NCBI GenBank assembly: GCA_949317995.1
Contig: OX439043.1
Span: forward strand, 58,111,339-58,175,338
DNA: 64,000 nucleotides
Reading direction: 5' to 3'
Source: Acholoe squamosa
Lineage: Eukaryota; Annelida; Polychaeta; Phyllodocida; Polynoidae
Position numbers and translations under genes: made by a program. Positions 45,801 through 56,500 of this stretch are shown here, in pieces. Under the pieces are notes generated by a model. That model was not told the origin of the DNA. It ran no database searches and saw nothing but the letters and a program-made list of their open reading frames with translations. Every line of letters starts with the position of its first letter. Positions within the stretch are counted from its first letter, which is position 1.

Positions 45801-46333
45801 CCTATTACAGTACAGATCAAAATCGCGTGTGGACTAAATTTAAAAAAAAAAGTTCAAATATGAGAAAAAATGTCTAGGTAGGGTGAATTTCTCAAATTAG
45901 GTAGGGCAACCAGAAACACAAGCTTTTTTTTTAGGCCTAAGCCTCCTGCCTGGCCTTAGAATAGATGTGTTATTCAGGATGTCAGCATATTTTTATTCAT
46001 TACACAGACAACCAAAAGCAGTCATCATGAAAATAGGCCGGTCTATTCATTTTAAAATTATCTCCCAGCTACCCAAGTTATAGAATGTTGTCATAGCCAG
46101 AGAGATATCTGTTGTTATTCGTTTTTAACAGGGCAAAAGTGTTTTTTTTTTCAAACCCAAGCTATGAACTGATCTACTTATTTCATGACATAATCAGCGA
46201 GATATTAGAAAATATGTACTTACATATTCTTTGACGTTCTTGGTCTTGACAGCCTTGTAGGAGGCATAAGCTGGGTACAGGGTCCCGAACAGGAGTCTGA
46301 AAAGATTGTAGAGGGTGTTGGTCATGGTGGAAA
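21840..46333 (-). CDS. REEP: Receptor expression-enhancing protein, REEP1-4 type
   Basis: Coding exons on -: 46325-46224, 31985-31909, 31148-31028, 30781-30668, then one of 28437-28362 or 27632-27515, then 26827-26693, 26495-26422 and 22151-21840 (TGA 21842-21840). All phases fit: 350 aa with 27515-27632, 336 with 28362-28437. Start ATG 46325 has the context CCACCATGA. Residues about 10-100 form the TB2/DP1/HVA22 hairpin domain: [63 protein letters not shown]; then [24 protein letters not shown]1-4 proteins shape tubular ER and bind microtubules through the C-terminal part; here that part is acidic, then arginine-rich (RPRRRRAAS), then Ser/Pro/Lys-rich, ending [16 protein letters not shown]. 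Intron 1 is 14 kb and holds most of the repeats of the window. The exact paralogue (1, 2, 3 or 4) cannot be assigned; invertebrates often have a single gene. Confidence 0.92.
22152..26421 (-). other. REEP last large intron
   Basis: Separates the exon at 26422-26495 from the C-terminal exon at 21840-22151. No further exon or RNA gene recognised. It holds one palindromic transposon near 26025 (separate entry). Confidence 0.6.
26025..26204. mobile_element. Palindromic MITE with pogo/Tigger-like ends
   Basis: Starts CAGTCGACCCTTGCTTCCTC after TA and carries CTGAGGAAGCAAAGGGTCGA at the other side, then ACTG and TA. CAGTCGACCC is close to the end sequence I know from pogo/Tigger elements, which insert at TA. 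A short extra block before the final ACTG breaks the symmetry. About 180 bp, non-coding, in the last large REEP intron. Confidence 0.7.
27515..27632 (-). CDS. REEP: REEP alternative exon B (ancestral form)
   Basis: 118 bases, phase 0 at the start and 1 at the end. Acceptor GCGTCCAG, donor AAACAG|GTGA. Encodes [39 protein letters not shown]. The KGQ start and SMSDL match the place where vertebrate REEPs have KGQ and SMQDL, so B looks like the original exon. The spacing to exon A is 729 bases, including a MITE. Confidence 0.85.
27907..28140. mobile_element. CCGTAATCTCCC palindromic MITE between REEP exons B and A
   Basis: CCGTAATCTCTCGTGTAGAA after TA, and ACGCGGGAGATTACGG before TA. 234 bp, and very similar to the copies at 29666 and 53316 (shared GACGCGTCCTCTACGCC block), a young subfamily. 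Repeated TATAAGACGC units in both senses let its RNA fold on itself. Confidence 0.9.
28362..28437 (-). CDS. REEP: REEP alternative exon A
   Basis: 76 bases with the same phases as exon B (0 in, 1 out). Acceptor GTGTTCAG, donor AAACAG|GTGA identical to that of exon B over 10 bases (GATGAAACAG before the GT). Encodes [25 protein letters not shown]. It aligns with exon B at Q-x-K-[IV]-x-[DN]-H-I-[RK] and at the acidic end, missing about 14 residues in the middle. It reads as a shortened tandem duplicate of B. Confidence 0.75.
29284..29310 (-). CDS. Candidate REEP microexon C (27 nt)
   Basis: On -, a pyrimidine-rich acceptor (CCATTCCCTTTGCTTAG) and a donor AAG|GTGGGT enclose 27 bases reading LKVHDMLNK, phase 0 at both ends. 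K-V-x-x-M-L-x-K resembles the start of exons A and B (K-V/I-x-x-H-I-x-K). It could be an optional cassette or a decayed third exon copy. Very short, so chance cannot be excluded. Confidence 0.3.
29666..29898. mobile_element. CCGTAATCTCCC palindromic MITE upstream of REEP exons C and A
   Basis: 233 bp with TA on both sides, ends CCGTAATCTCCCGCGTATAA and ACGCGGGAGATTACGG. Same orientation and subfamily as 27907-28140, so the two bracket exons A and C as direct repeats about 1.8 kb apart. Confidence 0.9.
31405..31684. mobile_element. CCGTAATCTCCC MITE, older copy in a REEP intron
   Basis: Starts CCGTAATTTCCTACATGTAA after TA, ends GGCGGGAGATTACGG before TA. 280 bp. The centre resembles the copy at 41535 (both contain GAAAAGTTATGA/TTCATAACTTTTG-type sequence and GGGCCTAG/GGGCCCCA), defining a second subfamily. 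Confidence 0.85.
32425..32500 (-). pseudogene. Possible diverged relic of the REEP exon at 30668-30781
   Basis: GCCTTTAGAACCAAGG (16 bases) is shared exactly with the exon at 30705-30725, with weaker similarity on both sides (GGTAG, TAGC..TG, GTATG). The corresponding - strand frame keeps LGSKG but little else. It lies upstream of the exon in intron 1. Either an old partial exon duplication or a chance match with a short conserved core. Confidence 0.25.
33463..33593. repeat. Long foldback element with a TTCG loop
   Basis: AATGAATAGACTTGCACT, GGTTGGCTTCA, TGATAGAAGCAT on the left are mirrored by ATGCTTCTATCA, TGAAGCCAAC, AGTGCAAGTCTATTCAT on the right, with GCCTTCGGC at the centre. Arms are about 60 bases and nearly complete. 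No coding content. In REEP intron 1, so transcribed RNA would form a long hairpin. Confidence 0.85.
34010..34894. repeat. 34-bp minisatellite, about 26 units
   Basis: Unit GGCAGGATATCACAGTCCTT plus CATTCACAAGGGGA, 34 bases by spacing of GGCAGG at 34165 and 34199. Units vary mainly at CACAG/CATAG, TCCTT/CCCTC and AAGGGG/AAGGAG. Two stray units lie at 33744-33800, separated by unrelated DNA. In the right third a two-unit (68-base) higher-order pattern appears, alternating GGATATCACAGT and AAATATTATAGC units. Confidence 0.92.
34895..39439. other. REEP intron 1, part without named repeats
   Basis: Contains a short tandem duplication near 35565-35600 (ACTGATTGACCAAAT twice), short AC and TA runs (36450, 38815) and one open - strand frame at 36701-36946 discussed in the findings. 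No exon is firmly supported. Confidence 0.4.
39440..39650. repeat. Irregular TGCTGCAYC tandem repeat
   Basis: TGCTGCACC, TGCTGCATC, TGCACCATTGCTG and similar words recur over about 200 bases with periods near 12-15. Open frames rich in C, H and T on both strands come from this repetition. Confidence 0.7.
39966..40347 (+). mobile_element. tRNA-derived SINE, copy 1
   Basis: The head GGGAGGCGTGGCGCAGTCGG, with TAGCGCG, resembles a tRNA 5' half with an A box (TGGCGCAGTCGG); GTGGGTTCGGTTCCC carries the B box (GGTTCGGTTCC). The body follows (CAAACGTCGCCGTAAGGTGT). Flanked by CAAGTTTGTG at 39956-39965 and 40348-40357. It is not a functional tRNA gene: the acceptor stem and anticodon arm do not close properly. 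Confidence 0.88.
40358..40803 (+). mobile_element. tRNA-derived SINE, copy 2, adjacent to copy 1
   Basis: Same head and body as copy 1, in the same orientation. It differs by substitutions and by an extra block near 40650-40740 with CCGGGCAAAAACGCC. Flanked by CAAGTTTGTG at 40348-40357 and 40804-40813. Confidence 0.88.
41392..41965. repeat. Tandem repeat with unit around GGGATAGACTATAGTTTGTA, split by a MITE
   Basis: Imperfect units of about 45-60 bases with GATAGACTATAGTTTGTAG, TCATTTCATAT and GACAAC recur left (41392-41534) and right (41826-41965) of the MITE at 41535-41825. Confidence 0.8.
41535..41825. mobile_element. CCGTAATCTCCC MITE inserted in a tandem repeat
   Basis: CCGTAATCTCCCATGTATAA after TA, ACGTGGGAGATTACGG before TA. 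291 bp. The neighbouring tandem units give the empty site (GTAGATATTTCA), which shows a TA duplication. Confidence 0.92.
42237..42540. repeat. Tandem repeat, four units of 70-80 bases
   Basis: TGCTACTCACGGCGTTTAT or a close variant starts at 42237, 42307, 42386 and 42466. Each unit also has CAGC or CACC GTCCCT and AATCAAAGAGGCA. A partial unit (AATCAAAGAGGCATT) lies near 42082. Confidence 0.88.
42541..44026. other. REEP intron 1, unannotated stretch
   Basis: No exon recognised. A fragment of the CCGTAATCTCCC family (ATCCCATATATAAGGTGCAC) is at about 43878-43940. Confidence 0.4.
44027..44215 (-). mobile_element. SINE-like dispersed repeat, copy 2, with (GAGT)n tail
   Basis: Reverse-complement match to 4745-4860 (GGTGCACCACACACATCC, GACCCTTTTAAGTGGGCTAG). 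The tetranucleotide tail (GAGT)n at 44027-44046 is at the end equivalent to the (AATC)n tail of copy 1. In REEP intron 1. Confidence 0.65.
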
Positions 46334-46687
46334 CTGTGCAGAGTGTAGGGTGTGTACCCCACCTGAGTATATACACCTTAACGCTTGTTTTTTTTTGTCC
46401 CCACCAGGGGGACTCAGCTTCTACAGCGGGACAGTGCGTATCCGGTCTCTGCTCGAATATAAGCCATCATCGCAAAGGACACCAGCACCGGGCGCAATGA
46501 TGGGTGTATATATAATTTTGATTCAGTTCATCAGCTACTCAAGACTTGCAAATGGTAACTGCGTGTGTTTAGAGATTCACTGTAGTTACAGGTTGGAGAA
46601 GTTATGGCGTATTGTCTGTGCTGCTGGTAGTTCAGTACTACCTGACGGGCTGACCTACTTTCCCAGCTCTAGCTCTGAGCAGCTCAC

Positions 46688-46760
46688 CTTGTCCTGTTCA
46701 TACATACACACCTCCTCCTCCTAAGCTGCTGCTCCACCCTGAGCTACTCTGTACGTAGGA
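46688..46760 (-). other. Candidate non-coding first exon of REEP
   Basis: On -, a good donor AACAGGACAAG|GTGAGC lies at 46688, and the coding exon has an acceptor (CTCTGCACAG) eight bases before its ATG, so a spliced 5'UTR exon is expected upstream. The 345-base intron this implies is reasonable. The upstream limit and the transcription start are not visible. Confidence 0.35.
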
Positions 46761-49700
46761 GAATTGGAGGGTAAGAGGCAAGAAACTGATGAGCATTTCA
46801 TGCACAACCAACACAAGGTTATAGCATATAGCAGGCAGGGTAGTCCTCGGCCTAGTCCTCATATGGCGGCTATTTCGGGCTATCTCCTCCAGGAGCTGAA
46901 AACCCCCTTCTCCTGTTCCTATCCTCCAGTCTCAACCTAGACTACTTAAGGCTTCACCTTCTACTTGTCCTAAATCCTCCATATCATATAAGACACCACC
47001 CGGCCTTCCTCCTACTGGAGGGGGAGGCTGAGCCTTCCATGCCTCCTCCTGTGTTTCACATGTGTAAACTCTCGATAGAAGATCCTGACCACTGTGGCTG
47101 CTGTCGTTGTTTCACAGTCCCCGGACACCTTTCGTCTACCAGGCTATGGTATCCTATCCTAACCCCTAGTAGTGCTAGTAAGACCAACTATCTGCTATCT
47201 CTGCCTGCCCGTGTGCTTGAAGTGTACATCTGCCTCCTCCTGGGCTGTGAGACTCAGCAGCCCACCCCTCTCTACTCAGTCCTCACCTCCCCCTACCTCA
47301 TACTTGCTCCAGGCCGTCTCTGGGTCATGGTTTATGGCACACCCTTTCAACAAAATTCATGATGAACTTTATGCCTAAACTCTGCCACAGTGGAAGAAGA
47401 AGAACAGTTTTGTCCGAGTTTATAATCCTTAAAATCCTCGCATATAGGGTGCCTCTCGCATACATTGTATATAGATAGAAAACACACGATGAGAACCCTG
47501 AGTTGAAGCAAGTGCACTTAGGCACAACTGAGGCTTTATTTTGAGCTGTATACCGGCAGTACTACCATAGGAAATAAACTACATGTACAATGTATAAGGT
47601 AACCCTCACACAGAAGGCGCACCCTGGGTTAAGAACAACAAAATATGTTTATATCAAGTAGCAGCATCATTTAGACCATGTGTGTACATTTCTTTTCAGA
47701 ATTTGTTCCCTGTGATATTTTTTGACTGCCATAGAAGCACAGGGGTCTGTTTAGCCCCGTCATAATGTTTTCGTCATCCAGATAGATGGTAGTATCCCCG
47801 TAGTATCCCCATATACTGATGCAACCGCAGTCAAATATGCGCAAACGTATTGACAACAAGCCGTAGTGCAATACTCATTTTTTCAACAATGATCCAGTCT
47901 TCATGTTTTTCAAGTTGACACGTTATCCTGACACACACATGTAATTTGGCAATTAAACAGAGTAACATTTTGGTCTAATTTATTTAGGGATTAAAGTGTA
48001 GGAGTACAAAAATCCCTAAGGTGCTCGATTAGAACGCCTTTTAAATCTAGCTTTAGTAGGGGAATGGATAGGATTTTGAATTTTGAAATTGGGGAAATCC
48101 ATTAAGACTTGCATCTCTATAACAAATTAGATTGTCGTCTACACATCCTTTGTTGATTGTTAGTCTGGCCCTACATAGTGGGACAGTGACTGAGCCTCAG
48201 AAGCTACTTCAACTGCTGCCCTCTGGCTGCCTGCCTATTTCTGGGAGATTGCCAAATCAGCTACAACTATGTATATAGGTCCTACCCGGTAAGATCATAC
48301 ATGTATCACACATCTACGTAGTAGTAGCAGGGGGCAACATGCAAGATACCCCTACTGCGATTTTACTATTTATCTAATACCAAGCAGAATATTATTGAAC
48401 TCAGTATATTCTTGTATGCACCCCTTAGGCCTGTTTGGCCTACAAGTACACTGTATCGTAGGCCTGGTTTCCCTTACAGCTACAAGTCACAATGCCTATG
48501 TTTTTAGCTTCACACTCTCCAAACTCAGGGATGGTTAAACCATTTCCTGTAATGTTTACTCACATGTACATCGTGAAACAATCCTCTAAATCCCTCCATT
48601 GTTCTGCAATGCATATTTACCATGAATAATGCAATTTCAGGTTAGTTCCTTGAGCAAATGTTCAGAAATGCTTTCAAAGTTCCCACCACCAGGAACTGGA
48701 AGTAGAAATCATATCACAACAAACCTCCTCTAACTTAGGTACCCGTGGCCACTTTAGCTTGCCCCAATCCGGTTGACCGGGTCGACTGGCTGTACCCATC
48801 AGGCATACACCACAGCTACACCCCGGATGTACCAGATCAAGTCACCTGGTTAACCAGGTAGGGTCGCGTGAAAGTGGCCCAGACTGTAAGCAATGGGCCA
48901 TGAGAGTAACCAGCTAAGGGACTTCCCCTTGCACATGCTCAGTGAGGCACTTCCAGGCAAAACAAAAATGGTGGTGAATTCAAGAGAGTCAGGAAAGTTA
49001 TAGATTCAACTTGGATTTTGACCAGCCAGTAAATTAAAGGTAGTACCAGTCATTTATTTGATAATACCAAGACCTAGTTTAGAATATGGAGATGACAACA
49101 ATAAACAGAAAAACTGAAAAGGGGGCCAGCCACACCTTACAGAGTCCTCAACTGTCAGCCCCTTAATACCGAAACCAGAACCCAGAAATGCTATTGTCTG
49201 GTAACAGAACTATGCACCCCTAAGAAATGATTCTAAGTCTTCTTAGGTAGGAAGGTGGATGATGCCATTAAAAATAGGTTTTATTAAAAGATTGATACGA
49301 TAAACTATTTCAGTCATTTTAAGTTTTTCTATTTGTGTGTGCTATCCTGCACTGAAAAGTCATGATAGGTTAGAACTGAGGATTAAGATTTCATTCATTT
49401 TGGTTCTCATTTTACACACTAGGTGGTAGCATTGCCTGCATAGTGGGACCAGGTCGCTCAATCTCTAGCCCATGGATAGCGGATCATGGTTAAATTTGTC
49501 TCTCTGTTTGCCATTCCATTTCTCTTTCCAAAAATCTATACCTAGACTTGCTTTACTTTAATTAATTTAGTCTTCATAAACGGCTGTTTCTGTACATGCG
49601 GGTGTAGCAAAAAGTCCTGCAAATGGATCTACAATCTAGTGCCTAGGGGTATTTATCTAGGGTATACAAATATATTATTTTCGTATTGTGTGTTCTGTCC

Positions 49701-52256
49701 TACCCCAGCTCAGGCAGCTGGCACGTGTACATGTACACCTCATATATTGATCCACTGGCACCTGGTCTCTATCTCTAGGATCTATTATATTCACATACAA
49801 TACTAAATCTAGAGATTGAAAAAAAAAAGAATGAGGAAAAAATGAAGAGAAAATTTTATAATACATTTCATCCTAAGTAGACAAATATTGATTTCCTCTG
49901 TCATCAAAACAACAAGTGACACGTGGATCTGCATGCCAATGTTGGTTTCACTGACAATCGATAACGATCGTAGTTTTCTGAACATTTGTGAGGGCTAGAC
50001 AATGGATACAATGGTTCCTATCCCTACCCCTTGCCCTACCCTACTCATTCTATCGTTTCTAATCTATAGGCGTCCCTGGGACTAATATGTTTGCATCTGG
50101 CAAGCGTCCACGTTGTCATGACAACAGTCTGTCAACCTCATTGATCGCAGGTCGATGTATCTGGGCGTGTATGGTGCAGCTGATTTCCTGGATTGATGTC
50201 GGTCAGATACATGAAACATGTTGGCCTTGTGTATGCACGATGGCCCCATCACCTTTTTCGTCCTACTATTGCATCATAGTCACTATTATGTTTTGGCATC
50301 TTAGAAATTTATCAGAATGGATATTATTTTCTCTTCCTTTGATTATGTATGATCATAGGTGCCTTATAGCCAGTTATGGGGTGTTCCTAAGGACTGATGG
50401 CAGGTTGATGAGATTTAACTTTTGGATCCCTGCAAATACTGAACATATATAACATACGAATACCCTACTCTACCCGGGGTTTCAATGTGAAAATTTCACT
50501 TATGAAGTGGGATATCTTTGCGGTGTCATTGAAATATTGCCCTAAAGAATGGAACCATCCAAGTTTTGCTAACTATAAACAGTTGGATCGGGTTACCGCA
50601 ACATCATAGATACCATTTTCTGGTCCTCAAAAAGCCAATTCATACCCTAGGTTGAAAGGTATGAATTCATACAAAACTAGAATAGGAAACAAGTTTGTAT
50701 AAGGTGTGTTCAAACCCCGGGATGTGCATGATCTGAGGCTGTCTACCTGGTGTGGGCAGGGGTAGAGGAATGTAAGTTAGACCCTGGAAAGGTACCCTCA
50801 GGTAAATACACCCTGCTGTTCATGCAGCCCGGGCCATGCAGCCTAATCTATCACATAGATGACACCATGCTACCACCTTCAAAATATAGCAACACAGCTA
50901 AACCCCTATGTTGCCATAACAACCTGGCTCCCATTTACACCAAATTTCTTCATTTACCACCACTGCTCAGTCTAAATATCATGACCCACATGTATTGGAC
51001 AAAAGAGTATGCGAGACTTGAGGCCGTTTTAGTCATAATCTGTCAATGTTAACATAGCCATTACCGGTAAGTATCTATAAAACCGGTCCTGTGTATTAGC
51101 CATGATTGATAGCCCATTCTTGCAGTTTAATGTATTCCTAAACTCAAGGTAAGGCTTATAAGGAAACTCATATACAGGTTTTAATATACACACAGTTCCC
51201 CCAGGACCGCTTAATATAAAGTATATTTGATAGATTTTCCGATCATGTCTGAATCACAGTTTGCTTTTCTATGGCATCTGGTTATCTCACATTACTGTAG
51301 TAGAGTAGTAATTCAACCAGCCATGCTGAGATTAAACCACATTTTCTGTTCTCCTACCATTCAGACAGATGGTCGAAGTAAAAATATCTCCAGTATCAAA
51401 TAGCGACCTGTAGCGTCTGTTACATACAGACCCAGACGCCCATACCATCCCTACTATTTACATCCAAAACAGACACAACAAAGTCTACAAAAGGATTTCT
51501 TTGCCATGCTATTTTTCTTGGCATATTTGCCTTTCCTCAACATCCTGCCCCAGCACATACATTGCCATTGTAACCCGGGATTCAGTGGTAATAAAAATAG
51601 CTATGGAAGTAGGGCACTGGTGATAAAGACCTGTTATGGTATGGCGCAGTTGGTTGGCTCCTGTCTCTAGGTCTATTTATCATGCACAGGTAGAAGCTAA
51701 CAGGTAGTATTATGATATTATATAGTAACAGGAACATTTAGTGGGAGGGCTAGACTGGCCTAGGCTAGAGATATAGATAATGCAGAACCTGGTTACTTAA
51801 TACAGTAGTTGTGATCTATCTACTTGAACCTGATACGGTAGTACCTTGCAGATAAAGTGAAGTACCATAATACCCCGCATATAAGACAACACTTATATGC
51901 GAGGACAGACCCCTGGTGCGTCCTAAAGGTGCAGGGAGATTCTAAAATTTTCCAAATGCTTTCCCATCTCCCATAGAGTTTTACGATGACTTCAACATCC
52001 AGAAATGGGACACAGTTTTATAGGGTCTAAGAAGTCGTGTGTTTTAGGTTACCTGGTACATATCAAATATGGGTAAGATCGTTCTGTAATTTCGTAATGC
52101 TTCAATAACCCGTAGAGACATAGACATCCGCCCCCCCCCCAAAAAAAAAAGAAATAAATAAAAAAAGAAAAAGACCCAAAATAACATACCGATAATTATC
52201 TTATTTTTTTTTTAAACTCAAGAAATCAAAGCTAGGGTCGGTCTGGTTACCTAAAG
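46761..52256. other. Intergenic region upstream of REEP, no gene recognised
   Basis: Includes a C/T-rich section 46720-47340 with many CCTCCT words. Open frames of 60-120 codons (such as 50087-50452) have no splice or homology support. Decayed CCGTAATCTCCC-family pieces are near 47595-47635 and 51860-51905. Confidence 0.4.
48747..48879. mobile_element. Small palindromic element with GGCCACTTT ends
   Basis: GGCCACTTT at 48747-48755 and AAAGTGGCC at 48871-48879 enclose 133 bases with CCGGTTGACCGGGTCGAC and the exact palindrome ACCTGGTTAACCAGGT (48844-48859). The right arm CTACCTGGTTAACC pairs loosely with the left. Likely a MITE. Confidence 0.55.
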
Positions 52257-53201
52257 TAGGCACTTACCTACCCTCAGTGCATGGTTCTGCTGCAGTGGAG
52301 GTGTGAAACTGTGATAAAGCTGAAACTGGGGAGTGCTAAACTCTCCTTTCTTTGCAAGCTCATTGTGTAGCTATTTATTGGAGGATCTTAACAAACATGG
52401 GCTCATTTTTAAAGGGATTGATTAGGGGTTCTCCCCAAGTGAAGTTACCCCATAACTTTGAAAGCATTTTTTGGTATAAAGGCCAAATCTCACATAAAAG
52501 AGAATAGTTCCCACACCTTCTACAGAAAAAAATGGTTTAGAAACTGTCTAGGGTTTTTCATTTCATAAGGGAACAGGATATTTGCCAGACCCCACAAAAA
52601 TTTTAGCGTGCCATTCGCTATCACCCTTCTACCAACTTCTCCATGTTAGGTCCTTGTCTGTTTGCTAGAATTCAATCTTATGTATATCATTTATATAGCA
52701 ATGGATAGAGCTGATAAAAATAAGTAGATTTCCTTTTTAAATAAAGTCTTTACATCAATTTAAAGGGAAATTCTGACCGATTAAAGATCTCATATCAACT
52801 CCATAATTTTGCGCCAATTCTGTGAAATCGCTAAATCGCAGATGATATTAGGTCAAGATAAAATCCCTTTAAATTGTTAAATTTTGATATGATACATTGA
52901 TTTTCAACCTTTTATGGGGAACTCTTCCATACATGAAAAGAAAATAGTCCAAAATAATGATTTAAGAGATGTAGCCACTCCTGTATCAGATATGGTTGAT
53001 CACAAATCTGGGCCCTATTTAAACTCCTAACAGTGGCAGAATTTTGGGTTGGATTTGGGGTCTTTGATCATTCATAACTTCCCTTATACTTGGCATAAAG
53101 ACTTCATTTAAAGAGCAAATCCATTTCTTTTGATGAGATCTATCCATTGATTTAAAGATAAAATGCATGGGACAAAGTCTTGAAAACTAGGTAAGTGCCT
53201 A
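52257..53201. mobile_element. Possible non-autonomous element with TAGGCACTTACCTA ends
   Basis: TAGGCACTTACCTA (52257-52270) and its exact reverse complement TAGGTAAGTGCCTA (53188-53201) lie 945 bases apart, with CCTAAAG just outside or inside each end. No coding frame. A chance 14-base inverted match is unlikely but possible. Confidence 0.4.
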
Positions 53202-53315
53202 CCTAAAGCACATTATTTTTGAGGCCTAATTATCTTTCAAAATAGCCAATTCATCGAGAATGAATCGATTTTGTGGTTGAAATGGGTTATTTATAACTTA
53301 CTGCTCAAATGACTA

Positions 53316-53548
53316 CCGTAAACTCCCGCGTATAAGACGCGTCCTCTACGCCAAACAAAATGCTGGGGGGTCTTATAGGATGTACTGAAATTGGGGGTGC
53401 GTCTTATACGAGGGGTAATTTTACTATAGAAATGTACTGAATTTACAAAATTGAGCCCTAAGAGGTGCGTCTTATACATGAAAATGCTTCTGCTGAGTTT
53501 GGGGTGCGTCCTATACGCGCAGCACGTCTTCTACGCGGGAGAATACGG
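53316..53548. mobile_element. CCGTAATCTCCC palindromic MITE, young subfamily
   Basis: 233 bp with TA on both sides; starts CCGTAAACTCCCGCGTATAA and ends ACGCGGGAGAATACGG. Close to the REEP intron copies at 27907 and 29666. Confidence 0.9.
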
Positions 53549-56500
53549 TATCATCTGCATGTATATGCGCATTTAACTGTCCCCTCAGGGCAACACGCTA
53601 GCTACACAATATTGCCATTCTCCACGCACCAGGCTGATCTGAGACAACTCAGGTAGAAAGCATAGCTATTATCAACAACTGTGGGTGGAGAACTTACCGA
53701 CCGTAAGTACCCATCCATGCACTGGTAGAGATGGGTTGCACTACAATGCAGGGCCCAGACTAATGCTCATTACATGGGATAAAATACAATGAGGGACAAC
53801 AGCCCCTGGTTTCACACAATGGGCCATATGACATCTAGAGGTCATCCAGGGTAATGGAGTCAGGGTCAGTAGACCGTCAGCTCTCCTCCTGTCCCTGAGT
53901 GACATTCACCAACCCCCATCTACACTACAATCATACTTAATGACTGTATTGATAAGCTTCCTGACTATCTCCCTGTGACGTGAATTGACGTAGATTGCAT
54001 AGGGTGAGACAGGACGTACATCTCTCAATGCATACACTGATACACTACCCACACATTCCAATAAACATCTCTAAACCTGACTAGCGTAATCCGACACACC
54101 AGTTTTTACCCCAGATACACTTCGCTCCTTACTTTTTAAGAAGGTATCTTATATCTGTAATACCGACTAAGGACGCAATATTTTGATATTGAAAAGTTTA
54201 GAATCATCAAAGAAGTAAAAACAGAGTTATTATTCTTCGCCATTTAAATATATTCAAGAAATTATAGAAATGAGTGAAATCCAGCAAATGCAGAACCATG
54301 GGTATAATTTGCATCAAATTGTACATAGAAAAAGTTGGAGCACTTTTATATCAAAAATTCTGAGAAAGTTAAAAAAAGTGACATGTATCAGAAACAAGGC
54401 AAGCCTGGTCTTGATTTTGAGCAGTTTACATCAAGTTTGATGGGAATTAAATCCATAGAACAAATGGCTCAGGAATTCAGCAAAATCTGCTAGTCCCAAG
54501 GGTGGTCGCAATACAGGGAGTTCACTGATTAGGAATTGACATGTAATTTTTTATCAAAGTAGTTGCTGTTAGCTGTTGAAAAAAGTTTTTATTTGATACG
54601 CTTGCGGTGGGGTTTTGGTAGTTTTATAAGAATTGAAGAGGAGTTTCTTGTCCTTGCTTTGATAAAATGTTTGAAATTTGAGCAACAAATCACACGTTAA
54701 TAAAATCTACCGGTATGTCAATCAACAAATCACATTTTTATACAATCTCCTTTAAGTGATAAATTTGACTTTGAACGCGTCATATGACATATGAAAGGAA
54801 AGAAGAGATCCTGCGTTTACACTGACTGACAATGATAACCTAAATTTCAGCCTTTTTGATAGTGAAAATATTCAAAGAAAAAGGGTCAATGAAAAATTGC
54901 CAGAGGGCACTCCAATCCATTTCCCTTACCTCAGAGTTCAGCCTGAGCCAATTATCATTACCGAGGTATAAGTGCTAAATTTGGGGTGATACGCGTAGCA
55001 GTTGTTGTGATCTTTAACCTCAAATATCAAATTGGTTAACAATGGATTAAATTCCTTGGCTTGGACAATCACAAATGCCAAAGGTCATAGAGCATTCAAC
55101 CCATAAAACAAAAATATCAGTTACACAAATAAATAAAACTGTTATATATGAATACATGTAGCACGAAACGACATTAAGCTCTGTGGATGTTGCAAAACTT
55201 AATTTAGAAGACTAATGCTACTACTGGTTGCAACATGAAAGTTACAATGTGAGTTCATTGAGTTAGTTTATAAAGCCGATTACCAGTTACATAAGCTACT
55301 TTGGCATTAGGTTTAGACTCACAGCTCAGCATAGAAACGGCTCTACAGCATATGAAGGATGATTTGACATCAGCTCAATTATTAATGCCAATATCGATGC
55401 TATGCTAGTCGAGTGGTTTACTGTATGCATTGTCATTAGCACACAGTGTATTTTTATCAAAAGAAAATAATGAACAGTATTTCCCCCTGTAACCACTGAA
55501 ACAAAATCCATTGATTTGAAACAGAATATCTCATTTTAAATCTTAGTACATAGATCATTTGAAGTGCGCCTTATATGCAGGGTAGCCTTATAGGTGGGAT
55601 ACTGCACTATGGTAAATCAAATAGGCATATTGAAACACTGCAAATGGAAACATTGAAAGCCTTTGGTTCTTGGTTGTAGGCCTACTTTCCGAAGTATTAA
55701 AATACGCGGTGCTGCATGCAATAATAGATATTAGCAGTGGCATTGACCATGTGCGGACAAAAAGTATTGGGAAAGGTGTACTTTTTTTAGGGTTGGGGAC
55801 GGGTTCCCATGAATCTCTTAATAGCGGTGAATTTTTGGACATTTTGAGCAAAGGGCGGCAGGCACGTTTTATAGACCAAAATCTTCCAGTAAAGAGGGGG
55901 TATATTTTGGCTGTTTTTTTATCTGCCTGTCGAACTTGAGAAGTGACTGATACCCCCACAGGGATGTGGGATGAAAGTCACTGACCAGAAAAAACCTTGA
56001 AACACTCAATTACGGTAGTAGGGCCCCTGAAATACCCCTTTCGAATAGAAATGTATGGGTCTTTATAACTTAAAAATCCCTGAAATTAAGGAGAAACTCT
56101 GAAGAATTGCTTCCCTGTAAATCAAAGGTTTATTCCGCCAAAAGGGTTATGATTGCTCGCAACTTTGGGGAGTTACATACTATTTGTATCTGACAGTAAA
56201 GACCCTATAATTCATGTGGTATCTATTCACATACGCCTATTCATCCTGAAAAGGAGTGGGTCATCATCATAAGTGACATAACTGCTTGTTATAAATGTCT
56301 AGACTCTAGTTACAGATGGGAGTATCAAAATCAAAACTTAACGGTTAAGGAAACTCTACGAAACCAAGTCAAAAGTACCCCAGCCTCGGCCAGCGTCTAT
56401 TGATACCAGTTCAATAGCCTGGGGTCAGCTGGATATTTCAATGAATTTGTATTCCAGTTCATTGTTTTATTGCCCCCTTTGATCTGGATAGGAATCCAAA

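Noticed and set aside
46350..46724. 124-codon + strand frame opposite the REEP first coding exon
   Set aside because: It overlaps the upstream region and intron of REEP on the other strand; no exon signals or domain.
50087..50452. 121-codon open frame
   Set aside because: No splice sites or recognisable domain; composition like chance translation of AT-rich intergenic DNA.
55588..55959. 123-codon - strand frame with an overlapping 89-codon + frame
   Set aside because: No splice sites, no known domain, and mutual overlap; most likely chance or decayed repeat.
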